A stretch of DNA of 64,000 nucleotides from Oscillospiraceae bacterium (GTDB lineage Bacteria; Bacillota; Clostridia; Oscillospirales; Oscillospiraceae). The notes beneath the pieces are model-generated. The model was not told where the DNA came from. It did no database searches and saw nothing but the letters and a program-made list of their open reading frames with translations. The translations under genes and the position numbers were made by a program. This document shows, one piece after another, positions 32,962 through 40,102 of the stretch. Numbering within the stretch: position 1 is the stretch's first letter; the number at the start of each line of letters is the position of its first letter. The DNA is taken from positions 1-64,000 of the forward strand of contig JAFTGE010000033.1 of assembly GCA_017458085.1 (NCBI GenBank), given 5' to 3'.

Positions 32962-33237
32962 TTACTGGCCCAGCGCCCAGGCAACCGCGTGCCCTTCGTC
33001 AAGGAATTCCACATCGCTTACCGCTTTAAGCCCAATCGCGCCTTCGCAGCTTTTATCCTCATCGAGGTGTTCGTAAACCGCTGCGAAATAACTGGGTTTC
33101 TTTGCTCCGTTGTAGTAATATCCCGCAAGCAGTACTCTGTCGCCGTAGTTTAGCACATGGCTCCAGCGGCATCCGAGGTCCTCTGCTGTGGTGGGGTTCG
33201 GCAGTCTGTAAGTTCTTTCGGCTTCTTTGATCGTCAT
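32962..33237 (-). CDS. Small accessory protein of unknown function
   Basis: 91 residues from the ATG at 33237 (GGAGG, 7 nt spacing); the longer frame runs through the promoter and is rejected. MTIKEAERTYRLPNPTTAED, HVLNYGDRVLLAGYYYNG and AVYEHLDEDKSCEGAIGLK suggest a small beta domain. No family recognised. It is the first gene behind the first of three near-identical promoter-leader cassettes. Confidence 0.6.
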   Translation of the reverse strand: MTIKEAERTYRLPNPTTAEDLGCRWSHVLNYGDRVLLAGYYYNGAKKPSYFAAVYEHLDEDKSCEGAIGLKAVSDVEFLDEGHAVAWALGQ

Positions 33238-33283
33238 GGTTGCATCCTCCTGTGTTTTGGTGTTTTCCCTTTTGGTAGTAAGC

Positions 33284-33312
33284 ATATTACCGTCAGGTGG
33301 GCCAGGAGCCAA
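33284..33312 (-). promoter_or_regulatory. Promoter cassette copy 1
   Basis: TTGGCT, 17 nt, TAATAT on the minus strand. The upstream ACTTGGCTCCTG and the downstream AGGGAAAACACCA leader are shared with the copies at 34175 and 35598. GTGTACA-type sequence lies further upstream in all three. Confidence 0.8.
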
Positions 33313-33441
33313 GTCATTTCTGCTTCATAATCTGCACAAATATGCTCATTATAGTAAGTGGCACAGTTGTGTACATTATGAACCGGAAATCACCACGAGA
33401 AACACAGCCTGTCGGCTGCATTCCCGGCCATACCCTATGGC

Positions 33442-33915
33442 TCAGATCTCAAAGCGGATGCCCTGTACCTCGTAGGCTTCTTCATCTCCCCAGCGGTTTT
33501 CCTTGCGGGTGATGGTGCAAAGACCGGTGAGGCGGCAGCCAAGCGCGGCAAAGGCGTGAATGTTCTCCATGACCGCCGTAGAAGTGTTACTGTAAACCAT
33601 CGAGGGGATGCCGGCCTTTCTCAGGGTCTTAATGAAATCCTCGACCTCGGTGTCAAAAAGGAAATCGTCCATCTCCAGCTCTTCCTGCTCCCGTTGGATG
33701 CTCTGGGCGAAGGCGCGGTAGGCTTTGTTTTCACCGGCGCTGAAGGGGAATTTGTTGGCTTCCTTTTCTTCGTACCAGGCTTTCAGTTCCTCGCTGTCCC
33801 ACCCGTAGGTGTCGATGATTCCCTGCTTTTTTGCCTGGTGCGCGGCCCGGCGGTCTTCCCAGTCGTGGCCGATTCTCTTCATCTCTTCAAAGGTGGCGTT
33901 CTGCTTGTTCATCAT
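33442..33915 (-). CDS. Accessory protein of a plasmid/conjugative-element family
   Basis: 157 residues from the ATG at 33915 (GGGAGGAG upstream); the long N-terminal extension is a shadow of the next gene. Charged N-terminal helix (MKRIGHDWEDRRAAHQAKKQ), then FPFSAGENKAYRAFAQSIQ, VEDFIKTLRKAGIPSMVYS and NTSTAVMENIHAFAALGCRL. I recall close relatives encoded on Clostridia plasmids and integrative elements (possibly DUF7698), function unknown. It is the second gene behind promoter cassette copy 2. Confidence 0.65.
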   Translation of the reverse strand: MMNKQNATFEEMKRIGHDWEDRRAAHQAKKQGIIDTYGWDSEELKAWYEEKEANKFPFSAGENKAYRAFAQSIQREQEELEMDDFLFDTEVEDFIKTLRKAGIPSMVYSNTSTAVMENIHAFAALGCRLTGLCTITRKENRWGDEEAYEVQGIRFEI

Positions 33916-33928
33916 GGTGGCTCCTCCC

Positions 33929-34129
33929 TTAAAATTCCTTTGCGATCCAGCGGCTCTTCTTGATGCTCTTGATGATCTGGAACTCTTCGCCGTCGATGCC
34001 GATGTAAAGGTCGTTGATGATGTAGCAGTCGTGGCCGTCTGCGGTAAGCTGTCTGTAGGCGTTCTCGATAAGCTTCTTCTTGCTGATCCCAAACCCGAAT
34101 CCGTCGATGTAGTTCTGAAGTGCTGTCAT
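33929..34129 (-). CDS. Small accessory protein of unknown function
   Basis: 66 residues, ATG at 34129 with GGAGG 8 nt upstream. The sequence MTALQNYIDGFGFGISKKKL, ENAYRQLTADGHDCYIINDL and YIGIDGEEFQIIKS suggests a helix followed by a small sheet. It is the first gene behind promoter cassette copy 2 and is followed 13 nt later by the 33915 gene. No family recognised. Confidence 0.6.
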   Translation of the reverse strand: MTALQNYIDGFGFGISKKKLIENAYRQLTADGHDCYIINDLYIGIDGEEFQIIKSIKKSRWIAKEF

Positions 34130-34174
34130 TCTCTTGTCCTCCTGTTTGCTGGTGTTTTCCCTTTCGGTATGAGC

Positions 34175-34203
34175 ATATTACCGTCATAAAGGGCAGGAGC
34201 CAA
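34175..34203 (-). promoter_or_regulatory. Promoter cassette copy 2
   Basis: TTGGCT, 17 nt, TAATAT, with TTAACTTGGCTCCTG upstream and CCGAAAGGGAAAACACCA downstream, matching copies 1 and 3. Confidence 0.8.
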
Positions 34204-34311
34204 GTTAATTCTGAGCCATAAAGAGCACAAATATTCTGCTCGCATGCGGCGCTGTATTTGTGTACATTACCACGACCAAAAGAGCCGTCTCCGGCTCCTC
34301 TGGCGGGGATC

Positions 34312-34491
34312 TCACTCCCCGGTCAGGATGAAATGCACATACTCCTTCGGGTGCTCTTCAAGGAAGATGACCAGGTCGAAGAATTCTCTTTCAAAGGCGA
34401 GGCGCTGCACCACGGGGAGGTCGAACATGTTGGTCGCGCCGGTGGCCCGGATCTCAAGGATCTGCTCTTTTACGATCTCAGGCATTGCCAT
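34312..34491 (-). CDS. DUF5049-like protein
   Basis: 59 residues from the ATG at 34491 (GGAAGG upstream). KEQILEIRATGATNMFDLPV, VQRLAFEREFFDLVIFLEEH and YVHFILTGE match the DUF5049 pattern I know from Firmicutes plasmids and phages. Function unknown. It overlaps the end of the DUF4314 gene by 14 nt, and these two families are often neighbours. Confidence 0.75.
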   Translation of the reverse strand: MAMPEIVKEQILEIRATGATNMFDLPVVQRLAFEREFFDLVIFLEEHPKEYVHFILTGE

Positions 34492-34714
34492 CACCGACCT
34501 TCCGCACGCGATCTTCCTGCCAGATCACATTTAGTCCCGATCCGTTGTCCCAGTTCATGAGGAGGCTTCCGGTATCGTCCACCCCGAGAACCGTTCCGAG
34601 GGTGCCAATGGGTGGTGCCGGCGTATCGTTCATCTGAAGAAGCTCCACCCGTGTGCCGGCGGGGTACTGCCGTCTTATCCTCTCGACTGTCTCCTTATTC
34701 GGAAATCTCATCAT
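34478..34714 (-). CDS. DUF4314-like protein
   Basis: 78 residues from the ATG at 34714 (GAGGAGG upstream). RFPNKETVERIRRQYPAGTR, VELLQMNDTPAPPIGTLGTV and DDTGSLLMNWDNGSGLNVIW are the DUF4314 signature, an SH3-like beta barrel of unknown role common on mobile elements. It overlaps the upstream gene by 20 nt. Confidence 0.8.
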   Translation of the reverse strand: MMRFPNKETVERIRRQYPAGTRVELLQMNDTPAPPIGTLGTVLGVDDTGSLLMNWDNGSGLNVIWQEDRVRKVGDGNA

Positions 34715-35537
34715 CTGCTGCCTCCTCGCTCTGTTCTTTGTCATTTTCTGTCTCGGTGGTTTCCGTATTACCGGCCACAGCTGCCTTTTCTGCCGCCTTC
34801 TTTTCTTTCAGCCTCTGGTAAAAAGCATCTGCCTCGGCCTGATTCTTAAAGGCTGCGTGCCCGGAAAGGTGCTGCATCAGGATGGCGCGGGTCTCCTTAT
34901 GTTCGGGTCCGCTAAAGCCCATCCGAAGGAGGAAAATCCTAAAGGAGTATTTTTCCGATTCGGTCTCCCTCTCTTTTGGGTTTGCCCGTCTGGCTTCCTT
35001 CGCCATCTTCGTTAAAGCCGCGAGGAACTTACCGTAGGCGGCAGTCTGTTCGGGTGTCGGAACCTCGTCCCACCAGGGGAAGGTTACCTTTTCATCGTCG
35101 ATTTCGATGTCGAGGCGGTCTGTCTGCAGGCTCTTAGTGATCAGCGTCGCTTTGGAGGCTACAAGGGCTTTCAGGTTGGCAAGCGCCAGTTCTGTGAAGT
35201 CCGGCCGCGGGAAGGAAAAGCGCAATCCTTCTGAATTCCCTTCTTCCTCGGTAGTCTCTTCGCTTACCGCTTCCTCCGTTTCATCCGCCCCTTCCTCCTT
35301 AGCAGGTTCCGTTGCGGTAAAGCCCGCCGCGGCAAGGGCGTCCTCGATCTTTTCGATCACCACATCCTCTGTGTTCTCATCCCAGATCAGCTCGCCTTCC
35401 CTGCTGATTTTGATGTTGTCGATCACATAGGCGCATTCGGGCATCCTGGTGTAGATCGGGGCAATGCCGACCTCGCGGCTGACGACCTGTACCATCTGCT
35501 TTCTCTCTTCTCCGGTTACTGCGTAGTTCTTTGTCAT
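34695..35537 (-). CDS. Mobile-element accessory protein (annotated 'virulence-related' in relatives)
   Basis: 280 residues from the ATG at 35537 (GGAGG, 8 nt). An N-terminal domain (MTKNYAVTGEERKQMVQVVS, TRMPECAYVIDNIKISREGE), a very acidic linker (about 85-110), a middle helical domain (FPRPDFTELALANLKALVAS, FPWWDEVPTPEQTAAYGKFL) and a highly charged C-terminus (KEKKAAEKAAVAG). Similar proteins occur on Clostridia integrative elements, sometimes labelled virulence-related without evidence. It is the first gene behind promoter cassette copy 3. Function unknown. Confidence 0.65.
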   Translation of the reverse strand: MTKNYAVTGEERKQMVQVVSREVGIAPIYTRMPECAYVIDNIKISREGELIWDENTEDVVIEKIEDALAAAGFTATEPAKEEGADETEEAVSEETTEEEGNSEGLRFSFPRPDFTELALANLKALVASKATLITKSLQTDRLDIEIDDEKVTFPWWDEVPTPEQTAAYGKFLAALTKMAKEARRANPKERETESEKYSFRIFLLRMGFSGPEHKETRAILMQHLSGHAAFKNQAEADAFYQRLKEKKAAEKAAVAGNTETTETENDKEQSEEAADDEISE

Positions 35538-35597
35538 GGCTTTTTCCTCCTGCAAAAAAGTGTTTTCCGAGGGGCCTTTTCCCCTTCGGTTGTGAGC

Positions 35598-35626
35598 ATA
35601 TTAGCGTCATAGTTCGCAGGAGCCAA
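35598..35626 (-). promoter_or_regulatory. Promoter cassette copy 3
   Basis: TTGGCT, 17 nt, TAATAT, with AATTGACTTGGCTCCTG upstream. A GGGGAAAAGGCCCC hairpin is inserted in the otherwise shared leader. Confidence 0.8.
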
Positions 35627-35673
35627 GTCAATTCTGCATGATAATTCGGAGAATACAGCACAAAGATTTCATG

Positions 35674-37422
35674 CTATTTTCGGGCACTGTACACAATCGC
35701 GGAGAGCACAAACCAGGCACAACCGGCCGCGAGACCATTCCCCCACATGCGGTAGGCCGCGCTGTCCAGATATGGATCCGCCAGCCATTTCCTGACCTGC
35801 TTTTCGGTCTTTGGCTTTTTGGCATGAGAGATCACCTGCCTGTGGGTTTCAAAAATGTCCATCCAATAGGCGACCTCTTCCTCGCTCGGATCCGGATCGC
35901 CAAGGCCATCGCACCACCAGTCAGGAAATCCCTGGAGCCTTGCGCATTCCACAGGTGTCAGACGCCGTACGATATAGTAGGGTTCCACCGCCACATATTG
36001 CGGATCTTTATAATCCCTGGCCATCAGTGTCTGCGCCTTATCCTCTGCAAAGGACATGTAGCTGCCAAGCGTCCCGCTGATGGCAGTGCATTTTTCGGGT
36101 GCAGCGATGGCATGCTGCTCGGTCGCATTTAAGGTATACATGGTATCCGACTCACTCCAGCCGTCCCCCTGGTGGCTCGGTCGCTGTCCATTCCCCTCTA
36201 CCGGATACACCTTTTCCACAACGGCGATGCCGCCCTGATTGCAGCCAGGGTGCCCGCATCCCTGATCCAGCGTTCTGCTGGTCTTAGCCTTATAGATCCC
36301 AGCATGAGGATTGTCAGACAGCATGGCATGGCTCTGATCAGAACTGATCCCAAAAGCAAGCGGGCCTTCCGGTGTCATTACCAGCGGAACATTTCCTCCT
36401 CCGGTGCCCATGCGGTTACACAAGGTCTGCACGGTGTTATTGGGATCGATGCCGATCCTTGAGTCGATGGGATGATGCTCCAGGGCAATCGCCGCGGGCA
36501 CCACGCCGGCCCGAAGCGTCGGGGATATCTCTTCCTCATAGCCGATGGATCTTGCCTTTGCAGAATGCTCGGTGCAAAAACCTGCCGCGACCAGTAGCGG
36601 ATGCCCATGATCTTCCGCACGCAGGGTACCGGATACCTCATCCGATACACTCATCCGCTTCCCGCCCTGGTCATTCAGGCAAATGCAGCCTGCCGCATCA
36701 GGGCCGCCTTCAAAATAGCGGGCAGCTCTTTGCCACGCACGGAAGCTCTCCGCAGAATACCCGCACAGGCCTTCGGACTCAAATAGTATGTTTCCGGCAC
36801 ATTCGTCTGCAAAATCTGCGACAAGAAAGATTCTTGCTCTTCTCTGGGGAACACCCCAGTATTGCGCGTCGAGCACGCGCCACGCGACGGAATAACCGTC
36901 TCCCACGATCTCTCCTGCTTTTGTCCATTTCCCTTCAGGAGCAGGAACAGATGCGGTTTCATCTGCAACACGGCAGAATGCTTCGAGGACGGCTTTAAAA
37001 TCGTCTCCTCCGTTTGAGGAGAATGCGCCCGGGACATTTTCCCAGACACAGTATCTTGGATAAGCTCCATTGGTCTTCTCCCTCATTTCCTTTACGATAC
37101 GGATCGCCTGGAAGAACAGGTTGGACCGTTCTCCTTCCTGGATGCCGGCGCGCTTTCCAGCGACCGACAGATCCTGGCAGGGTGATCCGAAGGTGATGAT
37201 ATCCACGGGCTCCAGATCCGCACCGGATAATGTTGATACATCCCCATAATGTTTCATCTGCGGCAGTCTCTTTTCGGTCACGCGGATGGGGAAGGGTTCA
37301 ACCTCCGACGCCCACACCGGTGTGATGCCGGCAAGGATACCGCCAAGTGGAAAACCCCCGGAGCCATCGAAAAGGCTGCCGAGGGTCAATGTATTCTCTT
37401 TCACTTCTGTACTCCGTTCCAT
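35674..37422 (-). CDS. DNA cytosine-5 methyltransferase
   Basis: 582 residues. 5mC methylase motifs in order: I (SLFDGSGGFPLGG), IV with the catalytic cysteine (FGSPCQDLSVAGKR), VI (CVWENVPGAFSS), VIII (WGVPQRRARIFLV), IX (RRLTPVECARLQGFPDWW) and X (RMWGNGLAAGCAWFVLSAIV). Between VIII and IX lie about 250 residues with repeated TL-x-n-G-V units (SGTLRAED, SPTLRAG, VQTLCNRM, SRTLDQG, MYTLNATE) in place of one short recognition domain. The ATG at 37422 lacks a ribosome site; a GTG at 37404 with CGGAG 7 nt upstream is an alternative. No restriction enzyme is adjacent, so it is probably an orphan that protects phage DNA. Confidence 0.92.
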   Translation of the reverse strand: MERSTEVKENTLTLGSLFDGSGGFPLGGILAGITPVWASEVEPFPIRVTEKRLPQMKHYGDVSTLSGADLEPVDIITFGSPCQDLSVAGKRAGIQEGERSNLFFQAIRIVKEMREKTNGAYPRYCVWENVPGAFSSNGGDDFKAVLEAFCRVADETASVPAPEGKWTKAGEIVGDGYSVAWRVLDAQYWGVPQRRARIFLVADFADECAGNILFESEGLCGYSAESFRAWQRAARYFEGGPDAAGCICLNDQGGKRMSVSDEVSGTLRAEDHGHPLLVAAGFCTEHSAKARSIGYEEEISPTLRAGVVPAAIALEHHPIDSRIGIDPNNTVQTLCNRMGTGGGNVPLVMTPEGPLAFGISSDQSHAMLSDNPHAGIYKAKTSRTLDQGCGHPGCNQGGIAVVEKVYPVEGNGQRPSHQGDGWSESDTMYTLNATEQHAIAAPEKCTAISGTLGSYMSFAEDKAQTLMARDYKDPQYVAVEPYYIVRRLTPVECARLQGFPDWWCDGLGDPDPSEEEVAYWMDIFETHRQVISHAKKPKTEKQVRKWLADPYLDSAAYRMWGNGLAAGCAWFVLSAIVYSARK

Positions 37423-37441
37423 TCAAAACAGTAATTTTCTA

Positions 37442-37482
37442 TTGATAAATTCGCTCTTGTCGTATATACTGTTTGTATATAC
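37442..37482 (+). promoter_or_regulatory. Promoter and operator of the second toxin-antitoxin pair
   Basis: TTGATA, 17 nt, TATACT. The -10 box lies inside GTATATAC-N5-GTATATAC (37462-37482), a self-complementary operator typical of VapB autorepression. Confidence 0.8.
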
Positions 37483-37501
37483 AAAGTAGGAGGTGATTCT
37501 C

Positions 37502-37738
37502 ATGACAACAACGAAAGTTTTTCAGAGCGGTAACAGCCAGGCCGTTCGTATTCCAAAAGAACTTCGCACAGATAAGACGGAATTCTATATCCGCCGTGTT
37601 GGTGATGCCTTCATTCTTTTTCCTGTAGATGATCCCTGGTTTCCCGTCCGTGCCACGATTGGCACATTTCCCGATGATTTTCTGGAAGACAGAAACCAGC
37701 CCTCCATTCTTGATCTTCCTGAACGGGAGGAATTCTGA
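37502..37738 (+). CDS. vapB: VapB-type antitoxin (AbrB/MazE fold)
   Basis: 78 residues, ATG at 37502 behind GGAGG. The swapped-hairpin DNA-binding motif is clear (KVFQSGNSQAVRIPKELRTD). The C-terminal tail (DRNQPSILDLPEREEF) binds the toxin. The stop overlaps the toxin start. It should neutralise the PIN toxin and repress the palindromic operator upstream. Confidence 0.92.
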   Translation: MTTTKVFQSGNSQAVRIPKELRTDKTEFYIRRVGDAFILFPVDDPWFPVRATIGTFPDDFLEDRNQPSILDLPEREEF

Positions 37739-38136
37739 TGTATCTGCTTGACACAAATATCTGTGCATACCTGATGCGTGGCCAATATCCTGCGCTGAAT
37801 CAAAAAATACTGACCATCCCGCTTTCTGAACTCGCCATCTCTTCTGTAACTCTCTTTGAGCTGGAATATGGCGCAGCGAAGGCAAACTGGGGCGAACAAC
37901 GAATGGAGGATATGCGCCTGTTTCTCTCTGCTTTTCAGGTGATTCCATTCACAGCAAATGACGCCGTCGTTACCGGAAGAATTCGTGCCTATCTTGTTAA
38001 AAAAGGACTTCCGATTGGCTCATACGATATTCAGATTGCCGGCCAGGGTGTTTCAAGAGGCATCACCGTTGTTACGCACAATACCGGTGAATTCAGCAGG
38101 GTTCCTGGTATCAGTTTGGAAGACTGGGTCTTATAG
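37738..38136 (+). CDS. vapC: VapC-type PIN toxin
   Basis: 132 residues, ATG overlapping the antitoxin stop. PIN motifs: MYLLDTNICAYLMRG (Asp5), SVTLFELEYGAAK (Glu43) and PIGSYDIQIAGQGVSRG with VVTHNTGEF. The third acidic site reads SYDIQIA, and the usual final NxxEF pattern is NTGEF. It is a probable site-specific RNase, often cutting initiator tRNA in this family. It is convergent with the ParB-type methylase and overlaps its 3' end by 6 nt. Confidence 0.92.
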   Translation: MYLLDTNICAYLMRGQYPALNQKILTIPLSELAISSVTLFELEYGAAKANWGEQRMEDMRLFLSAFQVIPFTANDAVVTGRIRAYLVKKGLPIGSYDIQIAGQGVSRGITVVTHNTGEFSRVPGISLEDWVL

Positions 38137-39402
38137 GCCCGGTCTTTCTGTTTCTGCGCAAAGCGCGACCGCCTCATCCAGTGTCAGCTTCTGCCCGTCA
38201 CGAATGACATGGATATCCTCTGACCGGCCATTCTCCTGACAATACTGGTCAAAGCGGCGAACGATCACATCCACAAATTTCGGATCCAGCTCAATCCCGC
38301 GGCATACTCGGTCGGTCTCCTCACAGGCAATCAGCGTACTGCCGGAGCCGAGGAAGGGATCCAGCACTATCCCGTTTGTCATGGTGCTGTTTTTGATGGG
38401 GTAAGCCATCAGCGGCACCGGTTTTGTGGTCGGATGGTCAGGGCTTGATTTCGGTTTGTCATACTCCCATACCGTGGTCTGCTTCCTGTCCGAATACCAC
38501 TGATGCTTCCCCTTGGCCTTCCAGCCAAAGAGGCAGGGTTCATGGATCCACTGATATGGACTTCTGCCAAGCACCAGCGCGTTCTTCTTCCAGATGCAGC
38601 ATCCGGAAAGATAAAAGCCCGCGTCCTTAAAGGACTTTCTAAAATTCAGCCCTTCCGTATCCGCATGCCAGACATAGATGCTTCCGTCATCGGCAAGATT
38701 GCCGTACATGCATCGGAATGCGGACAGAAGGAAGTTGTAGAAATCCCCGTCGGCCATGTTGTCGTTCATGATCTTACCGGCGGTCTCTTCCACATCCACG
38801 TTATACGGGGGATCCGTCAGGACAAGGTTTGCTTTCTGCCCGTCCATAAGCCTCGTATAAATCTCCTCCCCGGTGCTGTCGCCGCAGATCACGCGGTGCT
38901 TTCCAAGACACCAGAGATCTCCCGGCTTTGAGAAGGTCGGCTTTTTCAGCTCTTCCTCTACATCGAAGTGATCTTCCTTGACCTTTTTGTCATAAATGTT
39001 GGAAAACAGGTTTTCGATCTCGGCCCGGTCAAAGCCGGTCAGATCGGTATTAAATTTAGCGTTGTCCAGATCCCGCAGCAGGTCAGCTAAAAGCTGTTCA
39101 TCCCACTGACCCGTGATCTTATTGAGCGCGACATTTAATGCCTTCTCCCGCTCCTTATCCACATCCACCACCGCGCACGGCACTTCCGTATAGCCAAGAT
39201 CCATGGCAACGGTAAGACGCTGATGTCCGCCGATGATGGTCATATCGGCATTGACCACCAACGGATCGGCAAAGCCGAACTCCTCAATGGATGCTTTGAT
39301 CTTCTTATATTCCTTATCGCCGGGTTTCAGCTTCTTCCTGGGGTTATATTCCGCAGGCTTTAAGACTGACACCGGCAGAACTTTTAGTTCCGCAGTTCTC
39401 AT
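38131..39402 (-). CDS. DNA amino-methyltransferase with N-terminal ParB/Srx domain
   Basis: 423 residues from the ATG at 39402 (GGAGG, 5 nt). Residues 10-95 are a ParB-like domain (PVSVLKPAEYNPRKKLKPGD, IIGGHQRLTVAMDLGY). The methylase follows: catalytic DPPY in LVLTDPPYNVDV and the SAM-binding DPFLGSGSTLIACEET. The order DPPY then FxGxG is that of the beta class of N6-adenine/N4-cytosine methylases. The ParB domain may guide it to DNA. Phages use such enzymes to modify their own DNA or alter expression. It lies next to NrdG and 1.7 kb from the cytosine methylase. Confidence 0.92.
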   Translation of the reverse strand: MRTAELKVLPVSVLKPAEYNPRKKLKPGDKEYKKIKASIEEFGFADPLVVNADMTIIGGHQRLTVAMDLGYTEVPCAVVDVDKEREKALNVALNKITGQWDEQLLADLLRDLDNAKFNTDLTGFDRAEIENLFSNIYDKKVKEDHFDVEEELKKPTFSKPGDLWCLGKHRVICGDSTGEEIYTRLMDGQKANLVLTDPPYNVDVEETAGKIMNDNMADGDFYNFLLSAFRCMYGNLADDGSIYVWHADTEGLNFRKSFKDAGFYLSGCCIWKKNALVLGRSPYQWIHEPCLFGWKAKGKHQWYSDRKQTTVWEYDKPKSSPDHPTTKPVPLMAYPIKNSTMTNGIVLDPFLGSGSTLIACEETDRVCRGIELDPKFVDVIVRRFDQYCQENGRSEDIHVIRDGQKLTLDEAVALCAETERPGL

Positions 39403-39413
39403 CTGTACCTCCG

Positions 39414-39626
39414 TCAATGTGCGTCCCATTCGATACGATCATCGTCTTTTCCGCTATCATTTCTCCTGTCGGACAAAAACTCCGTCAGGTGATACACAGC
39501 AATGATCGCCCAGTAGCAGGCCATGCCCACCTTTGCACTGGAACCGGTGGCAAGGCTTAAGATGATCAGCACCGCTTCCATACATAAAATGAGGCGCTGC
39601 AGCCTCTCTCCATGAAATCTCTTCAT
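39414..39626 (-). CDS. Small membrane protein of unknown function
   Basis: 70 residues. Two hydrophobic stretches (LILCMEAVLIILSLATG and VGMACYWAIIAVYHLTEFL) with basic residues at the start and an acidic tail. It overlaps the nrdG stop by 4 nt and precedes the methylase by 11 nt, so it is in the same operon. No family recognised. Confidence 0.6.
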   Translation of the reverse strand: MKRFHGERLQRLILCMEAVLIILSLATGSSAKVGMACYWAIIAVYHLTEFLSDRRNDSGKDDDRIEWDAH

Positions 39627-40087
39627 GTGCTCTTCTCCCTCAACTGTATGATTCTCTGATTTCTGCTTCCCCGAAACGGAAGTGAGATGTCCTTTTCGGC
39701 CTCGATAAAGGGGCCATCGACAACCACATCGGCAAGGGCCAGCAGCAGAGAATCCTTGATCTTTTCATAGGGATATCCGGTGTAGATCCAGATATCCTTT
39801 TCCGGCAGTTCCTCCCGGATCCGGACAAGAAGCGGCAAAAGCGCTGCCTCATTTTCCGGCTCCATGGGATCCCCGCCGAGGATGGAAAGGCCCTGAATCC
39901 ATGAAGGACGCAGGGCGTTTACAATCTCATCTTCTGTTTCTTGTATGAACAGATCGCCGTAATCAAACTCCCAGGTCTCCGGGTTAAAACAGCCCTTGCA
40001 ATGGTTTCTGCAGCCGGAGACAAACAGGGAAACCCGGACGCCCGGGCCGTTTGCGATGTCGCATTTCTTAATCTTGCCATAATGCAT
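39623..40087 (-). CDS. nrdG: Anaerobic ribonucleotide reductase activating protein
   Basis: 154 residues. A radical SAM enzyme with the iron-sulfur ligands in SGCRNHCKGCFNPE (CxxxCxxC) and the glycine-rich GLSILGGDPMEPEN. It installs the glycyl radical on NrdD using S-adenosylmethionine. It lies 15 nt downstream of nrdD. A phage-encoded pair supplies deoxynucleotides under anaerobic growth. Confidence 0.95.
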   Translation of the reverse strand: MHYGKIKKCDIANGPGVRVSLFVSGCRNHCKGCFNPETWEFDYGDLFIQETEDEIVNALRPSWIQGLSILGGDPMEPENEAALLPLLVRIREELPEKDIWIYTGYPYEKIKDSLLLALADVVVDGPFIEAEKDISLPFRGSRNQRIIQLREKST

Positions 40088-40102
40088 ACGCCATCTCCGT
40101 TG

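Noticed and set aside
33916..34092. N-terminal extension of the 33442-33915 gene
   Set aside because: The Ser/Thr/Arg-rich extension is a frame shadow of the 33929-34129 gene, and a strong ribosome site precedes the internal ATG.
35674..39402. Restriction-modification system
   Set aside because: Two methylases are present, but no restriction endonuclease or specificity subunit lies nearby; the neighbouring VapBC pair is a toxin-antitoxin module.
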